Shown here piece after piece: positions 23,837 through 33,497 of a stretch of 64,000 bases of DNA. Position numbers and translations under genes: made by a program. Source of the stretch: Chrysogorgia sp. JL179-B06 (lineage: Eukaryota; Cnidaria; Anthozoa; Scleralcyonacea; Chrysogorgiidae); NCBI GenBank assembly GCA_035772405.1, contig JAYKKM010000121.1, positions 771,001-835,000 of the forward strand, in the 5' to 3' direction. Under the pieces are notes generated by a model that had not been told where the DNA came from, searched no databases, and was given only the letters and a program-made list of their open reading frames with translations. Every line of letters starts with the position of its first letter. Positions within the stretch are counted from its first letter, which is position 1.

Positions 23837-23844
23837 TATAAAAA
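23837..23844 (+). promoter_or_regulatory. TATA-like box of the zinc-finger gene
   Basis: TATAAAAA lies 63 bp before the ATG at 23900. Much of the upstream GAGTC-AGAGTTT-GTTGTTGTTT block is preserved in the inverted copy at 38215-38260. Confidence 0.5.
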
Positions 23845-23899
23845 TCGACGGTTTTTTATTTGAGTCACAGAGTTTCGTTGTTGTTTCGTAAAGAACAAA

Positions 23900-24337
23900 A
23901 TGGCATCCATTGAGAAGTATCCTTGTTTTTGTGGCGCTGGTCTTGTTCGTTTCACGTCCAAGACAGATCGAGGATTTGTGAAGTGTAGCACTGAGACTTG
24001 TACTTTATTCTCACCCGAAGAAAAGTATAACGAATTAATAAAAGCCTATGAGACCAAAGTTGAAGAGAAATTCAAGCCAAACAACTTCCCCTTGTGTGAA
24101 TGTGATGAGAGTGCAAGTCTATGGGTATCCCATTCAACATCCAATCCTGATCGTCCGTATTTCAGATGTCAAGACACAGACGTTGATGACAAATGTGATT
24201 TCTTCCAGTGGGCAGACAAGATAAAAAAGAACAAGAAGAAGAACCTTAAAAGAGTGCAGAAACCCAGTACGAATGTCCAGAAGCCAAGAAAAATGAAAAA
24301 AGTAAAGCCGCTCCAGTCATCGGAAGACGGGGAATAA
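23900..24337 (+). CDS. GRF-type zinc-finger protein (145 residues)
   Basis: A complete frame follows AAAATGG. Two zinc-binding units are visible. The first is CFCGAG...KCSTETC near residues 9-34. The second, near residues 64-100, runs C-x-C ... FRC ... KCDFFQWAD, which matches the GRF zinc finger (Cx C, C, C followed by FF-W). The C-terminal third is lysine-rich and nuclear-signal-like. GRF fingers bind nucleic acid, often single-stranded DNA, in topoisomerase III and APE2-type proteins; a replication-accessory role beside PolB is plausible inference. AATAAA sites follow at 24347 and about 24403. An inverted decayed copy at 37781-38212 has lost several zinc ligands. Confidence 0.7.
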   Translation: MASIEKYPCFCGAGLVRFTSKTDRGFVKCSTETCTLFSPEEKYNELIKAYETKVEEKFKPNNFPLCECDESASLWVSHSTSNPDRPYFRCQDTDVDDKCDFFQWADKIKKNKKKNLKRVQKPSTNVQKPRKMKKVKPLQSSEDGE

Positions 24338-24489
24338 AAAACTATTTAATAAACAATTATTTTTAATTACAATATCTTACTCAGTGTGTTGAATGATTGA
24401 TCAATAAATGTTTTTAAACAATTTCGTTGTCTGGTTTAATGACTGAAATAATTTCAAAAAGACAATCACACATGTACTTTTTACGACCC

Positions 24490-24499
24490 TATATAAAAA
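24490..24499 (+). promoter_or_regulatory. TATA box ahead of the PolB first exon
   Basis: TATATAAAAA lies about 100 bp before the first ATGs. The same CCTATATAAA and CTGCGAAAATCCCGTGTCAC block is preserved in the inverted P1 fragment at 37590-37640. Confidence 0.6.
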
Positions 24500-24589
24500 C
24501 ATCTGCGAAAATCCCGTGTCACTATTCAGAATCGTTCTTACCGTCGTTGGTTAGATATTTTCTTTCGTTGAAGTTGTTTAAGTGTTGAG

Positions 24590-24871
24590 ATGAAACCAGA
24601 AGTCGAGATAACATCGCGAATGGATCGTTTACGTCTCAAGGGCCATTCGAAAGAACAAGAGAGCCGGCCGTTTGTTGAAAAAGATGGACAAAGAACTGTC
24701 CAAGAGAAAAGCGGAATTGCCAAAAGTTTTGGTTTGGCAAAAGAAAGCTGCCAAGCTAATGAGTCAGGCTCTCGGACACATGGAAGAACGCGAGGTGGAT
24801 CGAAGGTCGAAGTTCATGTGCGTGAACAAAACGAATCTGAGGAAACGGAGCTCACATTTAATTTGGAAAAG
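24590..24871 (+). CDS. probable first exon of the Polinton PolB gene
   Basis: An ATG frame runs to an AAAAG/GTACAT donor at 24871. Splicing to 24985 (acceptor TTATCTGAAG) removes 113 bp and keeps phase. The exon end ELTFNLEK plus the exon-2 start VSERFVKKF aligns well with the uninterrupted region of the relic PolB at 46.7 kb, which supports the junction. In the middle of the exon, the frame that shows mostly synonymous change against the inverted copy (37.4 kb) is a different, very basic one, so this copy seems to carry a single-base change near 24637. A start at 24620 is also possible. Confidence 0.5.
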
Positions 24872-24984
24872 GTACATTCAGTACATTCAAACAAATATTA
24901 ATATCGTGGTTAACACTTTGGACGATTTTTCACCTGAATGTTGTATTATAATGTTAAATTAATGAGTTGTTTGTTTATCTGAAG
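24872..24984 (+). other. putative intron in the Polinton PolB gene
   Basis: GTACAT at 24872 to CTGAAG at 24984, 113 bp, phase 0. It contains stops in the polymerase frame (TAA at 24955). The position differs from the intron in the two PolB relics at 42.5-47 kb. Confidence 0.5.
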
Positions 24985-27900
24985 GTGTCTGAACGTTTTG
25001 TCAAGAAGTTTGGGGTGAATGCCTGTGTTTACAGAGTGAGCATGGATCAACTGCTCGAAGGAGAAACTTTGAGAGTCAAAGATATTTTGGAGAAGCTCTC
25101 AAGTCTTTTCAGCAACGTCATCGACACAGTAAAGGAGCAGTGTGACCTAAAAACACTGCTCGAGGACAAGATCCGTGTGATGATCAGGTCAGACGCCTTG
25201 AAGACACCAATTAGTACAAGACTTTTACCGGCCATTCAAATGACTGCCAACAAAGTCCTTGCCGAGGTGACCAAAGTCCTTCCGAGTAACGACGAAATAC
25301 CTCTCGACCGTTCGTTCACGATCGATGTAGTGGCCCTCAAACAACCTACGGGATTTGGAAAAACGAGAAACAAGCTCTCTCTGAAAGTCTTAGACTATAA
25401 TAAAGACTGTAAGTTGAAACGTTGTGTAATTACGATAACCAATTTTGATGAGTTGTATTGTGCTCGTGCTCTAGCTGTAGGCTTGGCTATGGCACAAGGA
25501 CATCCTAAGTTAAGGAAAATTAAGCAGGGTAGAATTATTCAAAAAGAATTGGCTATTGAGTTATGTACACAAGCGAATGTCGCGTTTGGTCCTTGTGGGT
25601 TGGGGGAGATTGCGCGGTTTCAGAGTATTCTGGGTGAATACCAAATCGTAGTCATTGATTTTCATGCTAGAAACGGTGTTATCTATGAAGGCCCTAGTAG
25701 AGGTAAGAAAATTGTTCTTTATAAGAATGGCGACCATTATGATACCATTAATCCTGACAAAATGCCAGCCTTGTTTGCCAAACGTTTTTATTGTGATTCG
25801 TGTAAGGTGTTTTATAACGATTACTTTCATCACCCTTGCAATGATCCATGTCACACTTGCTTACATAAACCATGTTCTTGGATTGAAGGGGAACAAAAAG
25901 ATTGCCCTGACTGTTTTAAGACTTGTCGTTCGATTAAGTGTTTCGATGCCCATAAGAGAATTCGCAATTCGAAAGGTATACAACTTCCATCGAGATGTGA
26001 AACATCATTCAAGTGTTGCGAATGCAAGTCGGTTGTTGAGCGAACGCGCGAAAGTTTTCATCAGTGTGGTGAATTTAAATGTGACATTTGTAAAACGTTT
26101 GTGTTACCAGGACATTTGTGTTTCATGCAACAAGACGAACCTAAAACACATAACGATAAACTAATGTTTTACAACTTTGAGACAGACCAAAGTTCCGGTG
26201 AACATATTGTGAATTATGCTGTTGCACAATATGCGGACAGAACTGAATTTATATTCGAAGGCTACGATAGTTTAGACCGGTTTTGTCAATTTTTACTTTC
26301 ACGAGAACACAAAGGATATACTGCTATTGCTCATAACGCTAAAAGTTTCGATGCCATATTCATTCAACGATGGCTTATTAAACATCGCCCGAATGTAGAT
26401 ATGCATGTTATACATTCCGGCATGAAAGTTATGCAACTAACTTTAAAAGATTACGACATTCGCTTCATTGATTCTTTGAATTGGTTTCAAATGCCTCTTG
26501 CCAATTTACCGAAAACTTTCGGTTTAGACTTGTCGACATACTCCAAAGGTGACTTTCTACATTTATTTAATCGATCTGAGAATCAATCGTACATCGGACC
26601 TTTGCCTGACCTTGTACATTTTTCTCCGGAAACACGCTCAGACAAAGGTCGAAAAGAGTTGATCTGTTGGCATTCGGAAATGAGAGAAAAAGAATTTGTT
26701 TTTAATTTTAGAGAGGAAATGTACAAGTGCTGTGCTCAAGATGTAACCATTCTTCGTTTATGTTGTATGAAATTTCGCGAGCTGTTTATCAGTGAGACTA
26801 AGATTGATCCGTTTACGTATTGTACGATTGCCGCTTCGGTCATGGCTATTTACCGAGCAAATTATCTTCCACAAGACACTATTGGCATTGTTCCCAAACA
26901 TTTGTATGGAAGTGCAACCAAACCTTATTCGAAAAGTTCTCTTGAGTGGTTGGAGTTTGTTGTCTACCAGACAAAGTCTGTTATTTTACATGCAAAAAAC
27001 GGTGGTGAGAAAAAAATTGAAGACCCAGAGTTAAACAAATTTTATTATGTCGATGGATTTTGTGAAAAAACGAATACTATTTTTGAGTTTCACGGTTGTT
27101 TTTATCATGGCTGTCCTTTATGTTACGATGAGACAAATACTCATCCTTTCAAAACCGACAAAAAATTAAAAGTCGTGTATACTGAAACATTAGAACGCGA
27201 GGAAAGACTAAAAGCGTTAGGTTTTAATTTAAAAACTATTTGGGAGCACGACTTCCGTAAATTACGTGATACTGTTGAAATGAAGGACTTTTTAGACAGG
27301 TCAGAATTTATTCAAGGTATTGATCCACGCGATGCTTTTTTTGGAGGACGTGTTAACGGTTATAAGTTGTTCGCAAAAGCGAAACAGGACAAGACCATCG
27401 AATACGTTGATTTTACATCACTATACCCATACGTGAACAAGACGAAACGATACCCAATCAAACATCCAACTATCATTCGTGAAGACTTTCAAGATGTTCG
27501 CAATTATTTTGGTTTGATTAAGTGTAGGGTTCTTCCCCCAGCTGAGCTTTATCACCCCGTTTTACCTCTTCGCCTTAAGGGTAAGCTGTATTTTCCCTTA
27601 TGTAAGAAATGTGTTTTGGATGATTGCAACATGTGTCAACACTCGGAACTCGAAAGGTCTTTTTACGGAACATTCACGACGATTGAAGTCACTAAGGCAT
27701 TAGAAAAAGGATATCGGATTTTAGAAATCAAAGAAGTCTGGCATTTTGAGGAGACAACCGATTCTTTATTTGCAGACTATGTGAACTTCTTTTTACGGCT
27801 TAAGCAGGAAAGTTCGGGCTGGCCTTCATGGGTAAAAACTCCCGAGGACCAAACGCGTTACATTCAGGACTATTTTAAACACGAGGGTGTGTTATTAAGG

Positions 27901-28944
27901 CACGAGAATGTTGAAAAAAATCCAGGTTTAAGAGCTGTGGCTAAACTATGTTTGAATAGTCTTTGGGGAAGGTTTGCAATGCGAACTGACCGTTTAGTAA
28001 CTGAATTTGTAAATGACCCTATGTCATTTTATCGTCTTGTAAATGGAGCAGATATAGAACTCCATAACATTTGTCTCTTGACAGATGATCTAGTAGAACT
28101 TGTATATAAACGTAAAAGTGAATTTGTAACAGAAAGTAAGGTAACTAATATATTTATAGGTATATTTACTACATCTTGGGCTCGATTAGAGCTTTATAAC
28201 TTGTTAGATTTAATAGGAGAAAATGTGTTGTACATTGACACAGACAGTTGTGTCTTTCTTTCTAAGCCAGGGTGTCCACAGCCACCATTAGGAGATTATT
28301 TAGGAGACTTGACAAATGAGGTCACAGGGGAATATGGAGATGATACATATATTACTGATTTTATATGCGCAGGTCCTAAGAACTACGCATATAGAACAAA
28401 TAATGGTAAGCAAAAATGTAAGATTAAAGGTTTTACATTAAACTACAAAAATAGCCAGACACTTAACTTTGATACTATGAAAGATATGATAGCTAACTTA
28501 GATGATAAGTTAAGAGTAAAAATTGTAAATGAGAGCAAGATTTCCAGAGAGCCACACACGCGACGCGTCGTGAACAAGAGAGAGGAAAAGACCTACCAAG
28601 TTGTCTATGACAAACGTATCATCATAGATCAGGGTCGCGACACCATTCCTTTTGGCTACCACTGGTCTCCGTCCAACGACAGTCACACCGTTTCGACCAC
28701 ATCTTCATCGATACTTCCTGACCATATGTTGTTCAGTTTTATTCAACATCAAGACATTGAAACGGCGGAAGACGATAACCTTGACATCATGGAGATAGAT
28801 AATTCTCACGTTGATTTGATGGAGAACGAGGAAGAGTCAGACAACGAGTTCGTGTCGGAGAACGAATATGACCGCGCTTTCGTGAACGATGTAGAAATGT
28901 CGGACGATGAAGAACTCTCTTTTTATAGACAATTTAACTTTTAA
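24985..28944 (+). CDS. polB: Polinton protein-primed DNA polymerase B
   Basis: The open frame begins at 24958 after a stop and runs to TAA at 28944. Residue numbers here count from the codon at 24967. A poorly conserved N-terminal region is followed by a Cys/His-rich zinc-binding stretch (about 276-386). The exonuclease region has YNFETD at 402 where D-x-E is usual, HNAKSFD at 456-462, and CCAQD in place of Y-x3-D. Polymerase motifs are intact: DFTSLYP at 815, KLCLNSLWG around 997, YIDTDS at 1089, and a KNYAYR motif beyond it. An acidic tail ends the protein. The enzyme copies the element by protein priming. The changed Exo I aspartate and Exo III tyrosine suggest weakened proofreading. Confidence 0.92.
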   Translation: MSERFVKKFGVNACVYRVSMDQLLEGETLRVKDILEKLSSLFSNVIDTVKEQCDLKTLLEDKIRVMIRSDALKTPISTRLLPAIQMTANKVLAEVTKVLPSNDEIPLDRSFTIDVVALKQPTGFGKTRNKLSLKVLDYNKDCKLKRCVITITNFDELYCARALAVGLAMAQGHPKLRKIKQGRIIQKELAIELCTQANVAFGPCGLGEIARFQSILGEYQIVVIDFHARNGVIYEGPSRGKKIVLYKNGDHYDTINPDKMPALFAKRFYCDSCKVFYNDYFHHPCNDPCHTCLHKPCSWIEGEQKDCPDCFKTCRSIKCFDAHKRIRNSKGIQLPSRCETSFKCCECKSVVERTRESFHQCGEFKCDICKTFVLPGHLCFMQQDEPKTHNDKLMFYNFETDQSSGEHIVNYAVAQYADRTEFIFEGYDSLDRFCQFLLSREHKGYTAIAHNAKSFDAIFIQRWLIKHRPNVDMHVIHSGMKVMQLTLKDYDIRFIDSLNWFQMPLANLPKTFGLDLSTYSKGDFLHLFNRSENQSYIGPLPDLVHFSPETRSDKGRKELICWHSEMREKEFVFNFREEMYKCCAQDVTILRLCCMKFRELFISETKIDPFTYCTIAASVMAIYRANYLPQDTIGIVPKHLYGSATKPYSKSSLEWLEFVVYQTKSVILHAKNGGEKKIEDPELNKFYYVDGFCEKTNTIFEFHGCFYHGCPLCYDETNTHPFKTDKKLKVVYTETLEREERLKALGFNLKTIWEHDFRKLRDTVEMKDFLDRSEFIQGIDPRDAFFGGRVNGYKLFAKAKQDKTIEYVDFTSLYPYVNKTKRYPIKHPTIIREDFQDVRNYFGLIKCRVLPPAELYHPVLPLRLKGKLYFPLCKKCVLDDCNMCQHSELERSFYGTFTTIEVTKALEKGYRILEIKEVWHFEETTDSLFADYVNFFLRLKQESSGWPSWVKTPEDQTRYIQDYFKHEGVLLRHENVEKNPGLRAVAKLCLNSLWGRFAMRTDRLVTEFVNDPMSFYRLVNGADIELHNICLLTDDLVELVYKRKSEFVTESKVTNIFIGIFTTSWARLELYNLLDLIGENVLYIDTDSCVFLSKPGCPQPPLGDYLGDLTNEVTGEYGDDTYITDFICAGPKNYAYRTNNGKQKCKIKGFTLNYKNSQTLNFDTMKDMIANLDDKLRVKIVNESKISREPHTRRVVNKREEKTYQVVYDKRIIIDQGRDTIPFGYHWSPSNDSHTVSTTSSSILPDHMLFSFIQHQDIETAEDDNLDIMEIDNSHVDLMENEEESDNEFVSENEYDRAFVNDVEMSDDEELSFYRQFNF

Positions 28945-29174
28945 TGATTTATACGTAAATAATTAGTTAGAGACATTTTTTGAACTCGTTATCTAATGTA
29001 AATATCTTGATCGACTTTTGTAAATATCTTGTTTGAACTATCTGAACGTATTTTTCACCCTATTTATAATACAATTGTGAAAACCATCGTTGTGTTAGTT
29101 TTTTTGTTTTTTTACGTATAATACAAGGTGTAGTTTCGCTTAAGAGTTCATTTTTTCACTAAGTCGTGTGTGCG

Positions 29175-29816
29175 ATGGATGTACGATTCAAAACTCCGGC
29201 GAACTTTTATATCTCTGGCCAAAGCCAATCGGGGAAATCATACTTGGTTCGGTCTATACTTTATAATATCGAAGAACTGTTTCACCCTGTACCGACGAAA
29301 ATTATTTATTGTTACGGAGAACATCAATCAGTCTTTGAAGAGATGGTTAGAAGAATACCAAATATTGAGTTTGTCGAAGGGTTTCCTGACAATTTATACG
29401 ACATGTTGGTTAGTCATAAAAACTCACTAGTTATCATAGATGATCTAATGTCAGAATGTTCTAAAGATCAGCGGGTGTCGGAGCTTTTTACACGTGGCTC
29501 TCATCATCGCGGGATATCAATCATGTATTTAACACAAAATCTCTTTCCACCGGGAAAGCAATCACGAACTATCTCCTTAAACGCCCACCACTTGATCGTT
29601 TTCAAGAACCCTCGAGATTCACTTGGTATCGCGACGCTGGCGCGTCAAATGTATCCGAAACATGTGAACTATTTGTTCGACTCGTTTCACGACGCAACTA
29701 GTAAACCTTATGGCTATCTCCTGATGGATCTCCACCAATTAACACCGGAAACTATTCGGTTGAGAACGAATATCTTACCTAACGAAAGACAAATTGTTTA
29801 CGCAAGACGTATATAG
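29175..29816 (+). CDS. Polinton genome-packaging ATPase (A32/HerA-FtsK type)
   Basis: The ATG at 29175 is the first methionine of a frame ending at 29816. Counting from the upstream GTG at 29166, Walker A GQSQSGKS spans residues 18-25, Walker B LVIIDDLM has its acidic pair at 92-93, and a TQNLF sensor-like segment follows around 145. The length of about 213 residues suits the compact packaging ATPases of Polintons and adenovirus-like elements. It would drive DNA into preformed capsids. It follows PolB by ~230 bp with a CTATTTATAATAC promoter-like stretch at 29063 and precedes two capsid-associated genes. The frame is intact. Confidence 0.9.
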   Translation: MDVRFKTPANFYISGQSQSGKSYLVRSILYNIEELFHPVPTKIIYCYGEHQSVFEEMVRRIPNIEFVEGFPDNLYDMLVSHKNSLVIIDDLMSECSKDQRVSELFTRGSHHRGISIMYLTQNLFPPGKQSRTISLNAHHLIVFKNPRDSLGIATLARQMYPKHVNYLFDSFHDATSKPYGYLLMDLHQLTPETIRLRTNILPNERQIVYARRI

Positions 29817-29855
29817 ACAACACACACATGTACGTCTCCATCACTCTTCCGCATC

Positions 29856-30185
29856 ATGTCTAAACGGATGAAAGACAATCTAGCTTACTTGCAAGTTCTC
29901 GCAAAATGCAATCCGAAAGTTCGTAAAGCTCTTGTCGAACATGGTCCAGTAGGGTTGGTCATGTGTATCTGTGAGTGTTCGTTGAACTTGTTAAAAGGTG
30001 TGATACCATTGACCCCAAGTCAAAAGCGAAGACTGACGAGGTACACGAATCATCTCCGTATCTTAGCCAATAAGAAAGTATCCGAAAAAAAGAAAAAACG
30101 TCTTATTAACCAGAAAGGTGGGAATATACTTAGTGTCTTATTACCCCCTGTATTAAATGTATTAGCAAGTCTCTTTACGAAATGA
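29856..30185 (+). CDS. small basic Polinton virion-type protein
   Basis: A complete 109-residue frame: an N-terminal helix-rich half with CICECSLNLLKG, a central TPSQKRRL basic block, a KKKKR cluster, then QKGGN and a hydrophobic C-terminal segment (VLLPPVLNVLASLF). Similar proteins recur beside Polinton ATPase genes in animals. The QKGG followed by a hydrophobic end suggests a protease-processed core or membrane-active peptide of the adenovirus pX/pVI kind, which is inference. Its stop overlaps the next start in ATGA. The frame is intact. Confidence 0.7.
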   Translation: MSKRMKDNLAYLQVLAKCNPKVRKALVEHGPVGLVMCICECSLNLLKGVIPLTPSQKRRLTRYTNHLRILANKKVSEKKKKRLINQKGGNILSVLLPPVLNVLASLFTK

Positions 30186-30895
30186 AACATGCTAAACGTA
30201 TGGTTCTCGTTCCTGAAGATGTACTTGCTAGATTTGAACGTAAACAAAAACAAGAGACATCCCCTCTTGTCGCAAACTTGATGAACATTGACGAGAACAT
30301 GGAAGAAACCTTGAAGCATGCCGATATGAATGACGCTGTGAAACAAAAGTTGTACAATGCAAATCTCGAACGTTATTTGAACTTAAAACATCAGAAGAAT
30401 GTTGACTTTCCTACTGTTAATATTGCGTTGAAAAATGTACCCCATGCAGAAGATGTTGGACCAGCGGATGGGGTGCCAAGAGCGACATTAAGTGATTCGA
30501 CTATCGTCGACTCCATACCTAAAACCATGCGTGGCAGGGCCCTATCTATCTTAAACAGATTAAAGACACATCCTGGCATGATTTCTTGGAACAAGTCTGG
30601 ACAAGTAAAACTATCTGGTGTTGACATCCAAGGATCGAATATTTCAGATCTCTTAAGTGATGCTGTGAGAAGAAGACAAAATTTCGACCCTGTCAAAGGA
30701 ATTCTTCAGAGTTCTAGCAAAGATGAATATGCCGAGAGATTTAGTACGTAACGACGCATGGTGGAAACAGTCACAACAGATATCGTCGGAAGACGAAGAA
30801 CCACACACGTTCACAACAATTAGGTCCCGAAAGCCCTTCCAGGTACCTACTGACACCTCCGAAGAGAAGGGCAAACGGTGGAGGGAAACTAATTG
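30182..30895 (+). pseudogene. Polinton capsid-cluster protein, frame broken near its 3' end
   Basis: The frame opens at 30182 with MVLVPEDVL shortly after and runs 189 residues to a stop at 30751. It contains SIPKTMRGRA, a WNKSGQVKLSG block and GSNISDLLSDAVRRR, which are hallmarks of a conserved but functionally unassigned Polinton protein. From about 30696 the expected continuation (EFFRVL type) lies in another frame, which stays open to about 30895. One base appears to be lost around 30690-30700. The first half shows no damage. The role is unknown; position among virion genes suggests structural or assembly function. Relatives are seen as relics at 9.1 and 12.4 kb. Confidence 0.65.
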
Positions 30896-31170
30896 CTAAA
30901 GGAAAATCGCCACCAAAGCGATGGCAACCTTATTAATAAGATGCGTGTAAACCTTTGCGTGTTTGTTAAGGAATAAATTGTTTAAAACTGTTTTTAATTG
31001 ATCTTTTGTTGTCATTTTGCGTGGGGGGAACTGTCTCTTTTGTAAAACGATCAAGTGTGTAGGGGACGGGAATCAAAACATTTTCAAGTCAAGAGGGCCC
31101 AAAGAACAAGACCAATAAATAATGTTAAAACATCTTTTATTACAAAATACTAAAAGTATTGCTAAAACGA
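30896..31170. terminator. convergent terminator region
   Basis: Rightward and leftward Polinton genes meet here. AATAAA at 30972-30977 serves the plus strand; a reverse AATAAA at 31136-31141 serves the leftward set. No gene lies between them. Confidence 0.65.
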
Positions 31171-31698
31171 TTATGGTTTCCTTACATTTACTCGGCTAAT
31201 TTTCTTACTAGACTGACTAATACCTGACATTTTGGATGTTATATGAAAATGATTATTGACAAATCCGAAAACTTTCTTATCGTTTGACATCTTATTGTTA
31301 TCAAACATATTAATTATTTTGCTCATACTATGGCCTCGAGCTCTGTGACTCAGGTAAAACACACAATAATGGCCACATACATCAGTCCAAATACTTTGCA
31401 ATTCTCGATTGTTAAAACCCCATTCTACACAACGATCGTCTAAATATTTTTTAAACGTTTCATTATAATGTCCAGGCGGTTTCCCATAACTGTCAAAAAA
31501 TTCACCTTCCCTTTCTGATAGGAAGTAAAAGGCCACCCAATGTCGTCCTGGTTCACCACGGGGATCCGTATTTACAACGAAGCCACATGGAAATCTGTCT
31601 ATGTCTTCAGGCATCTGATCCGATGGGAAGACACCACAAAACTTTTTATGTACGATAGGATCGGACCTAAGTGCGGTGACAATCTGACTTGTGTCCAT
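31171..31698 (-). CDS. adenain-like maturation cysteine protease
   Basis: Reverse-strand frame of about 176 residues; ATG at 31698, overlapping the capsid-gene stop as TGATG. Counting from the preceding GTG, catalytic residues can be placed at His54 (GRHWVAFYF), Asp70 (EFFDSYGKPP), Gln102 (ELQS) and Cys109 (DVCGHYC). This order and the C-G-x-x-C context match the adenovirus protease family (C5). It would cleave precursor capsid and core proteins during maturation. It lies directly downstream of the major capsid gene. The frame is intact. The ~60 residues after the catalytic cysteine include a basic tail. Confidence 0.9.
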   Translation of the reverse strand: MDTSQIVTALRSDPIVHKKFCGVFPSDQMPEDIDRFPCGFVVNTDPRGEPGRHWVAFYFLSEREGEFFDSYGKPPGHYNETFKKYLDDRCVEWGFNNRELQSIWTDVCGHYCVFYLSHRARGHSMSKIINMFDNNKMSNDKKVFGFVNNHFHITSKMSGISQSSKKISRVNVRKP

Positions 31699-33024
31699 CA
31701 CTTGACGTAATCGTAAACGACCTCTCTGTCCGAATCGATCTGTATCAGATTTTCAAATTCTCCATAACAAACAAGGTTTACAGCTTCTGGCAAAGGCGTA
31801 GAGAACTGGAGCTCAAGTGACAAGTTTCCTTTCTGGACTTGATTAAAATGTGCGGATGACCCACACATGTCAGGTGTTAAATCAAATGCATATAATGCAT
31901 ATCCTTTGGGAAACTCCTCACGTGATATTCCATTCCCTGCATTGTAATACATTTTTCCAGTTCCTGAAAACTGTGTGTAAAATGCTTCGATAAATCTTTG
32001 ATTTACACCAAACGATAGCTTTAACGGTTTAAAAGGTATAGCCTCACCGTTGACCGTAAGGGTGAGTGAAGCCATGTTAAAATGTTGGAAGTTGAAAGGA
32101 TTTCTCTTAAAGTTTCCATTAAACGCAGCACTTTCGACCAAACCAAAGACAAAAGATCTCGGTACATAGGCACCGAAGATACTTTCTTTCGTTGCAGATG
32201 GGTTTCCTGCAGGAACCACAAAACTCTTGCACTCGACACGTCGAATAGGGTAAATGGCGGGACCTTTTTTTCAACGCCATTTCATGAGCCAAAGATACAC
32301 TGGGGTTTACTTTTACCTTGCGGACTTTAAGAGTGGCATCGAGCAGCTTCACTTTGAAATCAGCGCCGTCCACGGATGACATAAGGCAAAATTCATGACT
32401 GCTAGGACTCATAATAACTTTCAGATCAACATAACTCAGTAAAAGGCGTTCAGAAAAAAACACATCGCAAAATATAGGCCCGACCATTTCAATAATTCCA
32501 CTCTCCTTGCTAAACTGATATCTTTTTCTGAGCCCAAAGTTTGCATCAGCATCTTTAGTCGGATCGTCTTCATCCATTTCGCCTGCAGTATCCTTGTAGA
32601 AAAGGGCCGCTGTAAGCTGCGATTGTTTCGCTGATGGTCCATAGTTCAAAAGTGTCTCGAGGTAAGAACGATATGCATAGGTACCTGTAGCCTGAATGAC
32701 CTGTTTTCCTTTCAGAAATACGTCAACTTGTTGAAACAGACTATGAAGGAAATTGTTAATAGGTCCCACTTTCATGTTTGCATCAAGATCGGTCCCGTCG
32801 CCTTTTGTGACTTTTGCACGAACTACCATCATTGTCTTAGATAAATCGACATAGTCCTCTGTGCCGGAGTCAAGAAATGAGATAGAACCACTATCTACAA
32901 CACTAGAAACAGGCTTGTGGTCCACCCACCTTCCTTTTTCTAGACTAATTTGTGTTGCTGGAACGGAAAATAAATCAAGTTCACTTTTTGTACATTCTAT
33001 CGAATTAGGATGTAGGAAAGACAT
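31698..33024 (-). pseudogene. Polinton major capsid protein, double jelly roll, one frame break
   Basis: The start at 33024 gives MSFLHPNSIECTKSELDLF, a highly conserved N-terminus of Polinton capsid proteins. The first frame stays on the family pattern (EDYVDL, KVGPINNFLHSLFQQVDV, LETLLNYG, QLTAALFYKDT) to about 32270. There a run of seven A residues on the coding strand coincides with a frame change. The second frame resumes with family features (RNPFNFQHFN, KGYALYAFDLTPDMCGS, GNLSLELQF) to a stop at 31698. The combined length, about 440 codons, matches the family. The product would form the hexameric capsomer. The lone change in a homopolymer could be real decay or a sequencing error. Confidence 0.85.
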
Positions 33025-33027
33025 TTT

Positions 33028-33489
33028 TCAACCAAATATATCCTCTACGCGAGTTGTTTTACGTCTCTTGATCTGTTTAGATGTGGTAGAAGGAGACGAA
33101 GTCTTTCTCTTTTTACCCCTTCGTTTAACAGGTTGATGTCTACCACTTCCGGTTTGACTTAGATTCTGAATCTTATTGACAGTCCTTCGCTTCGCAACTT
33201 TTGCTGCTTCAGTCAATCTAGATTTCGCTGCCTTCTTAATGTTTTTACCTGCAAGGACATCCCCCAAAAAATTAGCACCTGAAGTCAATGCAATGCCTCC
33301 CAAGGTCTTTGCACCACTTTTGATCATTGGCATGATTGTCCTGGCAACACTTCGAAAGAGACCTCCTAAACCGTATCCCATCTGACCATGTCCGACCTGC
33401 CATGGACTACCTCTGAAAACATTCATCCCTTTTCCCTGTTGTTGATCCAAATAATAACGTATGTAATGATCTGCGTGACTCTTGGACAT
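33028..33489 (-). CDS. Polinton core/minor virion protein (pVI/pX-like)
   Basis: The ATG at 33489 begins MSKSHADHY; an upstream GTG at 33501 is less likely. The protein has RGSPWQVGHG and GYGLGGLFR near residues 25-50, then an amphipathic helix region (MPMIKSGAKTLGG, LTSGANFLGDVLAGK), and a long lysine/arginine-rich tail with several nuclear-signal-like clusters. This architecture resembles adintovirus proteins compared with adenovirus pVI and pX: a membrane-active helix followed by a DNA-binding basic tail. The glycine-rich GLGG site could be cut by the adenain-like protease. It lies 3 bp upstream of the capsid gene. The frame is intact. Confidence 0.7.
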   Translation of the reverse strand: MSKSHADHYIRYYLDQQQGKGMNVFRGSPWQVGHGQMGYGLGGLFRSVARTIMPMIKSGAKTLGGIALTSGANFLGDVLAGKNIKKAAKSRLTEAAKVAKRRTVNKIQNLSQTGSGRHQPVKRRGKKRKTSSPSTTSKQIKRRKTTRVEDIFG

Positions 33490-33497
33490 TTTTCTCT

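Noticed and set aside
25561..26164. Overlapping ORFs inside PolB in other frames
   Set aside because: Shadows of the polymerase frame with no domain or independent start context.
30391..30696. Reverse-strand ORF of 101 codons opposite the 30182 gene
   Set aside because: Antisense shadow; the plus strand carries the conserved Polinton motifs.
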